Assembly (NCBI RefSeq): GCF_029894425.1
Contig: NZ_JARXYJ010000001.1
Coordinates: 8,266,501-8,330,500, forward strand
Source of the DNA: Streptomyces sp. SAI-127
Lineage (GTDB): Bacteria > Actinomycetota > Actinomycetes > Streptomycetales > Streptomycetaceae
Direction of reading: 5' to 3'
Length of the DNA: 64,000 nt
Below are positions 16,713-25,325 of this stretch, piece by piece. Under the pieces are notes generated by a model. The model saw only the letters and a list, made by a program, of their open reading frames with translations, searched no databases and was not told where the DNA came from. Each line of letters begins with the position of its first letter. Within the stretch, counting starts at the first letter, position 1. Both the position numbers and the translations under genes were made by a program.

Positions 16713-18431
16713 TCAGCCGGTGATCACCAGGCCGACGATCTCGTCGTCCGAGAACCACACCCGGACGTCGGGCCGTCCGCTCGCGAAGGCGGTGTGCACC
16801 GCCTGCCGGATCTCGGGGGACGGGTGGTTGAGGTTGCGCCAGGCGCCGGCCACGAACAGCCTCAGACGCGGCGGGAGTTCACGGGGATAGGGCAGGAGCT
16901 CGTCCCAGTACCTCTCGGCCTGGCCCGAGCCGACCGCCTCCGGCAGCAGCCGGGTGACCGCCGCCTTGATGTCGGGACGGTTGCCGATCCGCTGTGAGGC
17001 GGGACGGCCCGGTGCGTCCTGCTGCGGGGAGCCCGTGGCGCGCAGCACCGCACGGGCGCGTTCCGGGGACATCGGCGGCTGGCCGGCCGCTTTGAGCATG
17101 CCCTGCAGCGCGGCCAGCGCGCCGACCACCACCGGGGAGGCGGAGGACGTCCCGGAGAACGTGTCCGTGTACCAGGCGATCTCCTCGGGCCCGCCCTGAA
17201 GGTCGCCGGGCTTGTCCCAGAAGCCGCCGGTGGTCGTGACCTCGCGTCCCCAGCCCTGCGCGTCCACGCGCGCGCCGTAGTTGGAGAACGCCAGGCGTGA
17301 GCGGTCCGGGCCGTGGTCGCGGCCGTGCGTGCCGGGCGGCGGGGCGCCCGCGCCGACCAGGACGGCACCGGAGGACTGGTTGGAGGGGTTGAACGGGTTG
17401 CGCCACCACTCGGGGAACTCGTCGGGGCGGCGCTCGTAGACGGCGTCGTCGAGGGACTCGCCGCCGTTGCCCGCGGCCGCCACGACGAGAACGCCTTTGC
17501 CGGTCGCGTACCGGATGGCCGCGTAGTCGTCCGGCCACCACTCGATCGCGATGTAGCCCTTCTGATCGTCACGGATCTCGTGGTCGAACCGCGGTCCCGG
17601 ACGGTGCAGTTCGACCAGGACGACGTCACCGGGGCCGAGCCGGTCGGCCGCCGCCTGGATCGCGGCGGCGGTGCCGATCCCCTGGAAGGACGCGGCCGCC
17701 GTCACCGCTTCCGGAACGATCCCGGTCACTCCGCGCTCGCCCTGATCACCGCCGATGACGCCGATCACGGCGGTGCCGTGGTTGCGCCAGGCCAGATCGG
17801 TCAGCGGGGTGCCGACGACCACGCCGGCGAGCTTGGCCGCCAGGTCCTCGTGGCCCAGCTGCCAGGCGCCCTCGACGTCGATCACGGTCACCCCCTGACC
17901 CGTTCCACCGGGGCGCTGCCAGGCCCAGTGGGCGTCGATCCCCTCGGGCGCGGGGCGCAGATAGCCCTGCCGGCCGGTGAAGTCGGGCGTGACGGGCGCG
18001 CCCTCCTTCAGCCGGCGGTCGTCGTCCACCGTCGCGGGCACGGCGGGCGGTTTGACGTACGCCGTGTCGATGCCCGGCAGCGCGGCGATCCGCGCCCGCA
18101 GTTCCTGCGCCCGGTCCTGTCCGCCGCGCACCCGGTAGAACCGCGCGAGATCGGACACGTCCTCGGCGCCCGGGACGGCCGACTGCTGGAGTCGCTCCTC
18201 GCTGCCGAACAGCGGCTCCAGGGCGAGCTGTTCGTCGCTGAGGAACATGTTGAGGGCCGACACGTCCGCGCCCGCCGCGGAGCGGACGCCCTCGGCCCCG
18301 GCACGCAGCCGGGCCTCGGGGCGGGCGACGACGATCAGTTCCTGTTCGGCTCCCCGGTAGGTGAATCCCGCTCCGTCGGGGCCCGGCCCGGAGGCTCCCG
18401 GGCCCTGTGGCGGCTGTACCTGCTCGGTCAT
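16713..18431 (-). CDS. Intracellular S8 (subtilisin-like) serine protease with novel C-terminal domain
   Basis: A 572-residue protease with an intact S8 triad: Asp185 in VTVIDVEG, His218 in RNHGTAV and Ser429 in FSGTSSASP, with oxyanion Asn322 in AAAGNGG. No signal peptide is present. The N-terminus (MTEQVQPPQGPGASG) is Pro/Gly-rich, and residues 25-175 form a non-standard helical pre-domain. This points to cytoplasmic action. Residues about 522-572 repeat the C-terminal domain of the downstream Gln-rich protein. The Asp motif VIDVEG departs from the usual DTG/DSG. The two genes lie 49 bp apart and are probably one operon. A role in regulated proteolysis or defence is speculative. Confidence 0.87.
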   Translation of the reverse strand: MTEQVQPPQGPGASGPGPDGAGFTYRGAEQELIVVARPEARLRAGAEGVRSAAGADVSALNMFLSDEQLALEPLFGSEERLQQSAVPGAEDVSDLARFYRVRGGQDRAQELRARIAALPGIDTAYVKPPAVPATVDDDRRLKEGAPVTPDFTGRQGYLRPAPEGIDAHWAWQRPGGTGQGVTVIDVEGAWQLGHEDLAAKLAGVVVGTPLTDLAWRNHGTAVIGVIGGDQGERGVTGIVPEAVTAAASFQGIGTAAAIQAAADRLGPGDVVLVELHRPGPRFDHEIRDDQKGYIAIEWWPDDYAAIRYATGKGVLVVAAAGNGGESLDDAVYERRPDEFPEWWRNPFNPSNQSSGAVLVGAGAPPPGTHGRDHGPDRSRLAFSNYGARVDAQGWGREVTTTGGFWDKPGDLQGGPEEIAWYTDTFSGTSSASPVVVGALAALQGMLKAAGQPPMSPERARAVLRATGSPQQDAPGRPASQRIGNRPDIKAAVTRLLPEAVGSGQAERYWDELLPYPRELPPRLRLFVAGAWRNLNHPSPEIRQAVHTAFASGRPDVRVWFSDDEIVGLVITG

Positions 18432-18705
18432 CGGGTACCGCTCCCTTCGTCCGTGCGGGTTCTGCGGGTGCCTTCAGTGCCTTCCGGGGGACAACCAAGC
18501 ACCGCAACGGCGGCTCGTCCAGCCCTGTTTCACCAACTCGGTTTGGAAACAAGTTGAATTGGGTAACGGGTGCAATCCGTCCGGAAACCGATGTCCCGTC
18601 ACAATCCGGCCAAAGGCTGTGGAGACAGCCGTCATGTGATGGGGTGGGAGCTTCGCTCGTCTGTTCGGCCGGCCGTGCGCCGGCCCCCTCGCGGAAGGAC
18701 GCACC

Positions 18706-19635
18706 GTGGCACCCGCAGACCGTTCCTTCGCACGTCGCACACTCCTGACCACGACCGCCGCGCTGACCGGAGCAGCCGTGCTCGGCGGCACCGCGCACGC
18801 GGCCGAGACCCGGCAGGCCGCGTGGCCCGCGCAGTTCCCCCTCCCCGACGGCTTCCAGCCCGAGGGCATCACCATCGGCTCCGAGCCGTATGCCTACTTC
18901 GGCTCCCTCGCGAACGGAGACATCTACCGGGCCAGCCTCGCCACCGGCCGCGGCAGGATCGTCGCCAAGGGCGCCGGACGTCCGACGGTCGGCCTGAAGA
19001 TCGACCGGCACGGCAGACTCTTCCTCGCCGGCGGCGACAGCGGCGAGATACGGACCGTCGACGCCCGCTCCGGCGAGACCGAACAGGTGTACGCCACCGG
19101 CGGCACCTTCGTGAACGACGTGATCCTCACCCCGGGCGCCGCCTGGTTCACCGACTCCTTCAAGCCGGTGCTCTACAAGCTGGCCAAGGGAGCGGTGGCG
19201 ACCGTACCGCTGACCGGGGAATGGCAGCAGGGCCCCGACTTCACGGCCAACGGCATCGAGCGCACCCCCGACGGCCGCGCCCTGCTCGTGGTGAACGCCT
19301 TCGCGAACGGCGGCGGCCTCATGCGGGTCGACCCGCGCACCGGCGCCGCCCGCGCCGTCGACCTGGGCGCAGCGAAACTGCCCAACGGCGACGGCCTGCT
19401 CCTGCTCGGCCGGATCCTCTACGCCGTCCAGCAGCAGCAGAACGCGATCGACGTGTTCCGGCTGAACGACGCCGGCACCCGGGGCACCGCGATCACCCGG
19501 ATCACCGACCCGCGCTTCCGCATCCCGACGACGGTGGCGGCCTGGGGCAGTCGCCTGTATCTGCCCAACGCGCGCTTCGACGTGGAGCCGACGCCCACCA
19601 CCGAGTACGACGCGGTGGCGGTGCGGCAGGTCTGA
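18706..19635 (+). CDS. Tat-exported SMP-30/gluconolactonase-like beta-propeller protein
   Basis: A 309-residue protein. The N-terminal signal contains twin Arg (SFARRTLLTTTAA), a hydrophobic core and AHA|AE cleavage near residue 33, so export by Tat is expected. The mature part has six repeating strands with segments such as GLKIDRHGRLFLAGGD, NGIERTPDGRALLVVN and ITDPRFRIPTTVAAWGSRLYLPNARF. These are typical of SMP-30/NHL-type propellers that bind Ca2+ and sometimes hydrolyse lactones. Enzymatic activity is not evident. GTG start with GAAGGA upstream. It is divergent from the S8 protease gene. Confidence 0.82.
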   Translation: MAPADRSFARRTLLTTTAALTGAAVLGGTAHAAETRQAAWPAQFPLPDGFQPEGITIGSEPYAYFGSLANGDIYRASLATGRGRIVAKGAGRPTVGLKIDRHGRLFLAGGDSGEIRTVDARSGETEQVYATGGTFVNDVILTPGAAWFTDSFKPVLYKLAKGAVATVPLTGEWQQGPDFTANGIERTPDGRALLVVNAFANGGGLMRVDPRTGAARAVDLGAAKLPNGDGLLLLGRILYAVQQQQNAIDVFRLNDAGTRGTAITRITDPRFRIPTTVAAWGSRLYLPNARFDVEPTPTTEYDAVAVRQV

Positions 19636-19642
19636 CACGGCC

Positions 19643-19673
19643 GAGGGCGGTGCGCGTCCCGCGCACCGCCCTC
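19643..19673. terminator. Bidirectional terminator
   Basis: GAGGGCGGTGCGCG pairs with CGCGCACCGCCCTC around a 3-nt loop, between the propeller gene and convergent parJ. Confidence 0.75.
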
Positions 19674-19691
19674 ACCGGCCCGGTCCTCGGC

Positions 19692-20702
19692 TCAGTCCTC
19701 CGACGACGAGTCCTCGTCGTCCGTCTCCGGTTCCGTCTCGGCCTCTGCCTCCGGCTTCGGCGGCTTGGGAGGCTTCGCTCGACCGCTGGGGCTGTCCCGC
19801 AGATAGGCCGCGCTGTCACTGCCGTCCGCGGTCGCGTGACCGCCCGGCTGCCCCGGCTGGCCGCCGTCCCGGCGCCGTAGATACCGCTCGAACTCCCGGG
19901 CGATCGCCTCGCCCGAGGCCTCCGGCAGCTCCGCGGTGTCCCGGGCCTCCTCCAGCGTCTGGACGTACTCCGCGACCTCGGTGTCCTCGGCGGCCAGCTG
20001 GTCCACGCCCACCTGCCAGGCGCGCGCGTCCTCGGCCAGCTCGCCCAGCGGGATCCGTACGTCGATCAGGTCCTCCAGACGGTTCAGGAGGGCCAGCGTC
20101 GCCTTCGGGTTCGGCGGCTGCGACACGTAGTGCGGTACGGCCGCCCACAAGGACACCGCGGGCACGCCCGCGTGGGTGCAGGCCTCCTGGAGGATGCCGA
20201 CGATGCCCGTCGGGCCCTCGTACTTGGTCTCCTCCAGGTCCATCCGCTGGGCCAGGTCCGCGTCGGACGTGGTCCCGCTGATCGGAACCGGACGGGTGTG
20301 CGGGGTGTCGCCGAGCAGCGCGCCCAGGATCACCACCAGCTCCACGCCCAGTTCGTGGGCGAAGCCCAGCAGCTCGTTGCAGAACGAGCGCCATCGCATC
20401 GACGGTTCGATGCCTCGGACGAGTACCAGATCGCGCGGCTTGTCGCCGCCGACGCGGACCACCGACAACCTTGTCGTCGGCCACGTGATCTTGCGCACTC
20501 CGCCGTCCAGCCACACGGTGGGGCGGTTCACCTGGAAGTCGTAGTAGTCCTCGGCGTCGAGCGCCGCGAACACCTCGCCCTTCCACTCCTTGTCCAGATG
20601 TGCGACCGCGGTGGAGGCGGCGTCGCCGGCGTCGTTCCAGCCCTCGAACGCGGCCACCATGACCGGGTCGATCAGCTCGGGAACCCCCTCGAGCTCGATC
20701 AC
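19692..20702 (-). CDS. parJ: PAC2-family protein, ParJ orthologue
   Basis: A 336-residue PAC2 (proteasome-assembly-chaperone-2-like) protein. The PAC2 fold covers about 1-250, with MVAAFEGWNDAGDAAS, LVLVRGIEPSMRWRSFCNELL and GILQEACTHAGVPAVSLWAAVPHYV. The C-terminal 60 residues are disordered and acidic (PKPEAEAETEPETDDEDSSSED). In S. coelicolor the orthologue beside mshC was described as ParJ, a regulator of ParA polymerisation in sporulation septation (recalled literature). The proteasome genes lie about 30 kb away in the same window, and any link to 20S assembly is untested here. Confidence 0.88.
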   Translation of the reverse strand: MIELEGVPELIDPVMVAAFEGWNDAGDAASTAVAHLDKEWKGEVFAALDAEDYYDFQVNRPTVWLDGGVRKITWPTTRLSVVRVGGDKPRDLVLVRGIEPSMRWRSFCNELLGFAHELGVELVVILGALLGDTPHTRPVPISGTTSDADLAQRMDLEETKYEGPTGIVGILQEACTHAGVPAVSLWAAVPHYVSQPPNPKATLALLNRLEDLIDVRIPLGELAEDARAWQVGVDQLAAEDTEVAEYVQTLEEARDTAELPEASGEAIAREFERYLRRRDGGQPGQPGGHATADGSDSAAYLRDSPSGRAKPPKPPKPEAEAETEPETDDEDSSSED

Positions 20703-20968
20703 CCAGCGCCTCCTTCCGACGTGCCCTCGCTTAACGCACCAACCTTACGGCGTCCGGCGGGGGCGCCCGCAGCCCCCTCGCACGGGGGAGTGAACGGATC
20801 ACTGCCCCGTTCGCCGCCCTGAAACACCCGGGCCTCTCACCCGGGGGTTGTCCCGACCTCAGGGGCGAGGGCCGTGTCGATATGCCGCTCCGCCGCGTGG
20901 GCGCGACCAGCCACAACGAGCCGGCACCCGCAAAAGGACACCCACCCCCACGGTCCCCGCCGCGAAAC

Positions 20969-21640
20969 TCACAGAGTGGATCGCAGCCACTGCTCCACGC
21001 TCGCGATGTGCACCGTCGCCCACGACCGGGCCGCCTCGCCGTCCCGGTCGCGCAGGGCGGCGAGGATCGCGCGGTGCTCGTGAAGGGTGCGGCTGACCGC
21101 GTCCTCCTGGGTCAGTCCGCGCCAGATCCGGGCCCGGGTGGTGGGACCTGACAGTCCGTCAAGCAGCGAGCACAGTACGGAGTTTCCGGAGCTCTGCACG
21201 ATCCCGCGGTGGAAGTCCAGGTCGCAGGCCACCAGCTCCTCCACCGACGGGCTGTCGCCGAGCTTGTCCAACTGGGCGGAGAGCGCGTCCAGTTGCTGCT
21301 CGCTGATCCGGGAGGCGGCCATCGCCGTGGCGGCCGGCTCCAGGATGCGGCGCACGGCCAGGAACTCCAGGACCGTGTCGTCGCGGTGGAAGTCGACGAC
21401 GAAGCTCATCGCCTCCAGCAGGAGTTGCGGATCCAGGCTGGTCACATACGTGCCGTCGCCCTGCCGTACGTCCAGGATGCGGATCAGCGACAGCGCCCGC
21501 ACGGCCTCGCGCAGCGAGTTGCGGGACAGCCCCAGCTCGGAGGCGAGCTCGCTCTCCTTGGGGAGCCGGTCGCCGGGGCGCAGCGCGCCAGAGACGATCA
21601 TGCCCTTGATCTTCTCGATCGCCTCGTCGGTGACAGCCAT
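20969..21640 (-). CDS. FadR-subfamily GntR transcriptional regulator
   Basis: A 223-residue regulator. The N-terminal winged helix is typical GntR (LRPGDRLPKESELASELGLSRNSLREAVRAL, about 20-50). The C-terminal all-helical FCD domain has metal-ligand positions in CDLDFHRGIV and EHRAILAAL. It probably senses a small carboxylate or nucleoside-derived metabolite and represses the operon it belongs to. Upstream lie the remnant amidohydrolase and a nucleoside phosphorylase on the same strand. A 23-bp palindrome 29 bp before its start is a likely autoregulatory site. Confidence 0.9.
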   Translation of the reverse strand: MAVTDEAIEKIKGMIVSGALRPGDRLPKESELASELGLSRNSLREAVRALSLIRILDVRQGDGTYVTSLDPQLLLEAMSFVVDFHRDDTVLEFLAVRRILEPAATAMAASRISEQQLDALSAQLDKLGDSPSVEELVACDLDFHRGIVQSSGNSVLCSLLDGLSGPTTRARIWRGLTQEDAVSRTLHEHRAILAALRDRDGEAARSWATVHIASVEQWLRSTL

Positions 21641-21668
21641 GTCCGGCCTCCTTCTCGCCCCGCATTGC

Positions 21669-21691
21669 GCTGAGACGTCGGATGTCTCAGC
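21669..21691. promoter_or_regulatory. Palindromic operator candidate for the FadR-type regulator
   Basis: GCTGAGAC and GTCTCAGC form perfect 8-bp arms around a 7-bp spacer, 29 bp upstream of the regulator start codon. Confidence 0.5.
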
Positions 21692-21707
21692 TCATTATGA
21701 GGTCTGC

Positions 21708-21918
21708 TCAGACGAGCGCCTCCAGATCGGCGATCACGGCCCGCTCGTCGAGCGTGCGCGGCTCCCGGTCCCGCATCAGCATCCGCCCGTCCACGACGGT
21801 GTCACGGACGTCCGCCGAGTGCGCCGCGTGCGCCGTGTCGACCAGGGGTCGTGCAGTGGCCGCAGATGCGGCGCGTCCAGGTCCAGGACGATCAGGTCGC
21901 CGTGCAGCACGGGTCGAT
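21708..21918 (-). pseudogene. C-terminal remnant of an amidohydrolase (MTA/SAH-deaminase-like), frameshifted
   Basis: Between the phosphorylase stop and the regulator, two reading frames together encode the C-terminal end of a TRZ/ATZ-type amidohydrolase. One frame gives HGDLIVLDLDAPHLRPLHDP. The other continues LVDTAHAAHSADVRDTVVDG, then RMLMRDREPRTLDERAV, and ends at the TGA at 21708-21710. The join lies near 21840 and appears to be a small deletion. Everything N-terminal, including the metal-binding barrel, is missing. The family deaminates methylthioadenosine, S-adenosylhomocysteine or related purines, which fits the neighbouring phosphorylase. Confidence 0.7.
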
Positions 21919-21920
21919 GT

Positions 21921-22673
21921 TCACAGCGTGTCCCCCTCGGCGAGCAGCCGCAGTGCCTCCAGGGAGACCACCGCACCCCGCTCGACACCGGCCGCGACGA
22001 CCTCCCGGTGCGGGTCGTAGACGCTGGTGCCCTCCTGGTCCACCAGCTCGTCCGCGTTCGCCCCGTCGATCACGAGCACACCACCGGCGACGAGCCCTCG
22101 CAGCGAGGCGGCGACCAGCAGCGCCGACAGCTCCATCTCGATCGCCGCGAGCCCGGCGCCGTCGTAGGAGAAGAGGGGGAGGAGCCCGGGCTGGAAGGCC
22201 GCCCGTGTCCAGACGATGCCCCGGTGGTGCGGTGCCCCGGTCTCACGGGCCGCGCGCTGGAGTGCGAGGACCGCCTCGGGTGCCGAGACGGCCGGGTACT
22301 CGGGCGGCATCAGCTGCTGGGTGACCCCGTCGTCCCGTACGGCCGCCTCCGCGATGACGAGATCGCCGTCGCAGATCCCGGGCTTGATCGCGCCCGCCGT
22401 GCCGAACCGCAGGATCGTGCCGGCCCCCGCGTCGGCCAGCTCCTGGAACAGCAGCATCGCACCGGGGCCGCCCACCCCGTGCGAGGCGACCGTGACCGGC
22501 ACGCCCTTCCAACTGCCGCTGAACACGCGGTATTCGCGGTGGAACGACACCTCCTCGGCGCCGTCGAGGAGGGCGGCGACGGTGGCCGCGCGGGCGGGGT
22601 CACCGACGACGACCGCGCGCGCCGGGAGCCCGGTGCGGGGTATGCGGGTGACGGGCAGCAGGTCCTGGCTCAT
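21921..22673 (-). CDS. Nucleoside phosphorylase (PNP/UDP family)
   Basis: A 250-residue phosphorylase of the uridine/purine nucleoside phosphorylase superfamily. Visible features are the phosphate-binding VVVGDPARA (about 21-29), LRFGTAGAIKPGICDGDLVIAEAAVR with the central GTAG turn, and the ribose-binding AIEMELSALLVAA. It reversibly cleaves nucleosides with phosphate to base and ribose-1-phosphate. The base specificity cannot be read. The ATG at 22673 follows GGAG. It is apparently the only intact enzyme of a decayed operon with permease and deaminase remnants on either side. Whether it acts on methylthioadenosine for the adjacent mtn genes is open. Confidence 0.85.
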   Translation of the reverse strand: MSQDLLPVTRIPRTGLPARAVVVGDPARAATVAALLDGAEEVSFHREYRVFSGSWKGVPVTVASHGVGGPGAMLLFQELADAGAGTILRFGTAGAIKPGICDGDLVIAEAAVRDDGVTQQLMPPEYPAVSAPEAVLALQRAARETGAPHHRGIVWTRAAFQPGLLPLFSYDGAGLAAIEMELSALLVAASLRGLVAGGVLVIDGANADELVDQEGTSVYDPHREVVAAGVERGAVVSLEALRLLAEGDTL

Positions 22674-22726
22674 GAGGTGGCTCCGGAAGGGCGGACACGG
22701 CGAGGCGGCGGGCCGGTGACGGATCG

Positions 22727-22815
22727 TCAAAAGAGTGCCTGCACACCGAAGACCGTACGCAAGAGGAAGCCGGTGAGGCCCACGGCGAGCAGATTCATGG
22801 CCAGTCCGAGTGCCA
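22727..22815 (-). pseudogene. Fragment of a sugar/nucleoside ABC permease
   Basis: In one minus-strand frame the segment reads VALGLAMNLLAVGLTGFLLR followed by TVFGVQALF and a stop. This resembles the conserved GxAxNLLAxGLT transmembrane block of NupQ-type (BPD_transp_2) permeases, which normally lies in the N-terminal third of an intact protein of about 300 residues. No start codon or further homologous sequence is present, and an in-frame stop lies about 20 codons upstream. It reads as a deletion remnant just upstream of the nucleoside phosphorylase. The assignment rests on pattern memory. Confidence 0.45.
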
Positions 22816-22826
22816 CCCCCGCTTTT

Positions 22827-22840
22827 CGTACATCTGTACG
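22827..22840. promoter_or_regulatory. Small inverted repeat in the mtnA promoter region
   Basis: CGTAC-ATCT-GTACG lies about 75 bp upstream of mtnA. It could be an operator, but no second copy was seen in the window. Confidence 0.25.
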
Positions 22841-22913
22841 ACTGTCTCGAACTGTGGTTCCCCCAGGTCATGTACGGTGGCGAGACCCACCGGAACATCA
22901 GGAGTGCCCCGAA

Positions 22914-23945
22914 ATGCCCCAGGAACTGCGCGCTGTCGAATGGACCGGATCCGGCCTCGCGCTCATCGACCAGACGCTGCTGCCGCACCGCGCCGAGACG
23001 AGGGATGTCCGCGATGTGGACACCTTGGTCGACGCGATCCAGCGCCTCGTGGTGCGGGGCGCGCCCGCGATCGGGGCGGCGGGGGCCTACGGCGTCGCGC
23101 TGGCTCTCCTGCAGGGGAAGCGGGAGGGATGGTCGGAGGCCGAGGTGCGGGCGGCCGTCGCCCGCGTCCGGGAGGCCCGGCCCACCGCCGTCAACCTCAT
23201 GGTGTGCGTGGACCGGGTCATGACCCGGTTCGGCGAGGGGCTCGGCGCGGTGCTCGAGGAGGCCGCGGCCGTCCAGCGCGAGGACGTCTCGGCGAACCGC
23301 GCGATGGGCGTGTTCGGCGCCGACTGGCTGCTCGAACGGGTCGGTGTGGACCGGCCGTTGAGGATCCTGACGCACTGCAACACGGGCGCGCTCGCGACGG
23401 CCGGATGGGGGACGGCGCTCGGCGTCATCCGTGAACTGCACGCGCGCGGACGCCTGGAGGTCGTCTACGCCGACGAGACGCGTCCCCTGCTGCAGGGATC
23501 CCGGCTGACCGCCTGGGAGCTGGTCCAGGAGGGCATCCCGCACTACGTCCAGGTGGACGGGGCCGCCGCAGGAACGATTCTGCGCGGGGAGGTCGACGCG
23601 GCGATCGTCGGCGCGGACCGCATCGCGGCGAACGGCGACACGGCGAACAAGGTGGGCACCGTGGGCGTCGCCCTGGCCTGCGCCGACGCGGGCATCCCGT
23701 TCCTGGTGGCGGCACCGACGACCACGGTGGACCGCTCCACCGCGACCGGCGACGAGATCCACATCGAGCTCCGCGGCGAGACTGAGGTGCTGGAGTGGGG
23801 TGGGATACGGACGGCACCAGCACAGTCCCGCGGCCACAATCCGGCCTTCGACGTGACCCCGGGGCGCCTGGTGACCGGCCTGGTGACCGAGCGGGGCGTG
23901 CTGGAGGTCTCGGCGGGCGAACTCCCGGGCGACCGACTGAAGTAG
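22914..23945 (+). CDS. mtnA: S-methyl-5-thioribose-1-phosphate isomerase
   Basis: A 343-residue enzyme of methionine salvage that converts MTR-1-phosphate to MTRu-1-phosphate. Family motifs are RGAPAIGAAGAYG (about 46-58), the catalytic-Cys region LTHCNTGALATAGWGTALG (about 147-165), the catalytic Asp in IVGADRIAANGD and NKVGTVGVALA. Length is normal. The ATG at 22914 with AGGAG upstream gives the expected N-terminus MPQELRAVEWTG. It is transcribed toward mtnB, with a strong hairpin between the two. Confidence 0.96.
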   Translation: MPQELRAVEWTGSGLALIDQTLLPHRAETRDVRDVDTLVDAIQRLVVRGAPAIGAAGAYGVALALLQGKREGWSEAEVRAAVARVREARPTAVNLMVCVDRVMTRFGEGLGAVLEEAAAVQREDVSANRAMGVFGADWLLERVGVDRPLRILTHCNTGALATAGWGTALGVIRELHARGRLEVVYADETRPLLQGSRLTAWELVQEGIPHYVQVDGAAAGTILRGEVDAAIVGADRIAANGDTANKVGTVGVALACADAGIPFLVAAPTTTVDRSTATGDEIHIELRGETEVLEWGGIRTAPAQSRGHNPAFDVTPGRLVTGLVTERGVLEVSAGELPGDRLK

Positions 23946-23964
23946 CCCCCCCCCGAAACAGCGC

Positions 23965-23992
23965 AAGGGATCCCCGGCACCGGGGATCCCTT
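23965..23992. terminator. Bidirectional terminator between mtnA and mtnB
   Basis: AAGGGATCCCCG pairs perfectly with CGGGGATCCCTT around a 4-nt loop. Confidence 0.8.
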
Positions 23993-24000
23993 CCGTCGGG

Positions 24001-24609
24001 TCAGCGGGCAGTCAGCTCCAACTCCAGCAGCCACTCCACCACTTCGGTGTGATGCCGGGCCTGCCGGGGATCCGAACCCCACACGTACAGCCCGTGCCCG
24101 GCCACCACCACCGCCGGCATCCGCGGGTCCCGCGCCGCCTCCAGGCGGTCCCCGAGCACCTTCATGTCCTGGCTGTTGGCGATGACCGGCAGGGGCACCT
24201 CGACGTCGTGGGCCGGCTGGCCGACGCCCTTCAGCATCTCCAGGTCCTTGAAGACGATCCCGCCCGGGTGCCGGTGCCCCATCGCGACGGAGGCGACCGT
24301 GTGGACGTGCACCACGGCGCCCGCCCCCGTCAACGTGGCGACCCGCGCGTGCAGTTCGGCCTCCGCCGACGGCTTGCCGCCGTTCACCGCGGCGCCCCGG
24401 CCGTCCACCAGCACCACGTCCGCGGGCGTCAGTTCACCCTTGTCGTGGCCGCTGGCGGTGACGGCGAGCCGCAGCGGATCACGGGAGAGCACCACGGACA
24501 GGTTCCCGGACGTCCCCCGCATCCAGCCGAAAGAGGCGAAACGGGCGGACTCGGCGGCGAGGACCGCCCCCGCCTCCTCGAGGTCGAGTGCGCTGATGTC
24601 GGCGGTCAC
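24001..24609 (-). CDS. mtnB: Methylthioribulose-1-phosphate dehydratase
   Basis: A 202-residue class II aldolase/dehydratase-fold enzyme that dehydrates MTRu-1-P. It shows RGTSGNLSV (about 31-39), the catalytic-Glu region SAEAELHARV, the zinc ligands HVHT (about 100) and the third His in AGHGLYVWG. It is the last gene of the mtnD-mtnC-mtnB operon. Its start overlaps the mtnC stop by 4 nt, so translation is coupled. Confidence 0.95.
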   Translation of the reverse strand: MTADISALDLEEAGAVLAAESARFASFGWMRGTSGNLSVVLSRDPLRLAVTASGHDKGELTPADVVLVDGRGAAVNGGKPSAEAELHARVATLTGAGAVVHVHTVASVAMGHRHPGGIVFKDLEMLKGVGQPAHDVEVPLPVIANSQDMKVLGDRLEAARDPRMPAVVVAGHGLYVWGSDPRQARHHTEVVEWLLELELTAR

Positions 24610-25325
24610 GAAGTGCTCCTTGAAACGGTGATCTCGTCGAACGTCCCCGCCGCAGCGTGGTCGCCGACGCCTTGCTCGAAGTACGGCTCCCCGGGCCGAC
24701 GTATCCCGACGGCATGCCAGCCCGCCGCACGGGCCGCGTCCAACTCGCCGGGGCGGTCGGAGAGGAAGAGGAGCTTCGCGGGCGCGATGCCGGTCGAAGC
24801 GGAGATGCGGCGGTACGACTCCGCCTCCTGCTTGGGCCCGGCGTTCTCGGTGTCATAGAGACCGGAGAGCAGCCAAGTGAGGTCGCCCGCAGGGCTGTTG
24901 GTGAACCAGGCCCGCTGCGCCGCGACGGACCCGGACGAGTACACGTAGAGCCGCACGCCCGAGGAGTGCCAGGCGCGCAACTCCGGTACGACGTCGTCGT
25001 AGAAGTGCGAGACGAGGTCGCCGCGGGCGAAGCCCTCGGCCCAGATGACGCCCTGCAGGGTCTTGAGCGGGGTCGCCTTGCGGTCCTCGTCGAGCCAGGC
25101 GTTCAGCGCCTTCTCGACCCGCACGGCGTCGGCCCCGGGTTCGCCGATCGCCTCGCGTACCTGGGCGACGGCCCGCGCCACCTCGGGGTCGCCGGACCGC
25201 TCGGAGAGCAGTGCCGCGAACCGTGAGCGCGCGTACGGGTAGAGCACGTCGACGACGAACCCCGTGGCGCTCGTGGTGCCCTCGATGTCGAGCACCACGG
25301 CGTCGACGGCGTGGCGCAACGTCAT
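24606..25325 (-). CDS. mtnC: Enolase-phosphatase E1 (2,3-diketo-5-methylthio-1-phosphopentane phosphatase)
   Basis: A 239-residue HAD-superfamily enzyme that enolises and dephosphorylates DK-MTP-1-P to the acireductone. The nucleophile motif is [11 protein letters not shown] (DxEGT variant typical of MtnC, about 10-20). The second motif is [10 protein letters not shown] (about 125). The remaining motifs are the Lys region [12 protein letters not shown] and [14 protein letters not shown] (about 188). It overlaps mtnD and mtnB by 4 nt at each end, giving a tightly coupled operon. Confidence 0.95.
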   Translation of the reverse strand: MTLRHAVDAVVLDIEGTTSATGFVVDVLYPYARSRFAALLSERSGDPEVARAVAQVREAIGEPGADAVRVEKALNAWLDEDRKATPLKTLQGVIWAEGFARGDLVSHFYDDVVPELRAWHSSGVRLYVYSSGSVAAQRAWFTNSPAGDLTWLLSGLYDTENAGPKQEAESYRRISASTGIAPAKLLFLSDRPGELDAARAAGWHAVGIRRPGEPYFEQGVGDHAAAGTFDEITVSRSTS

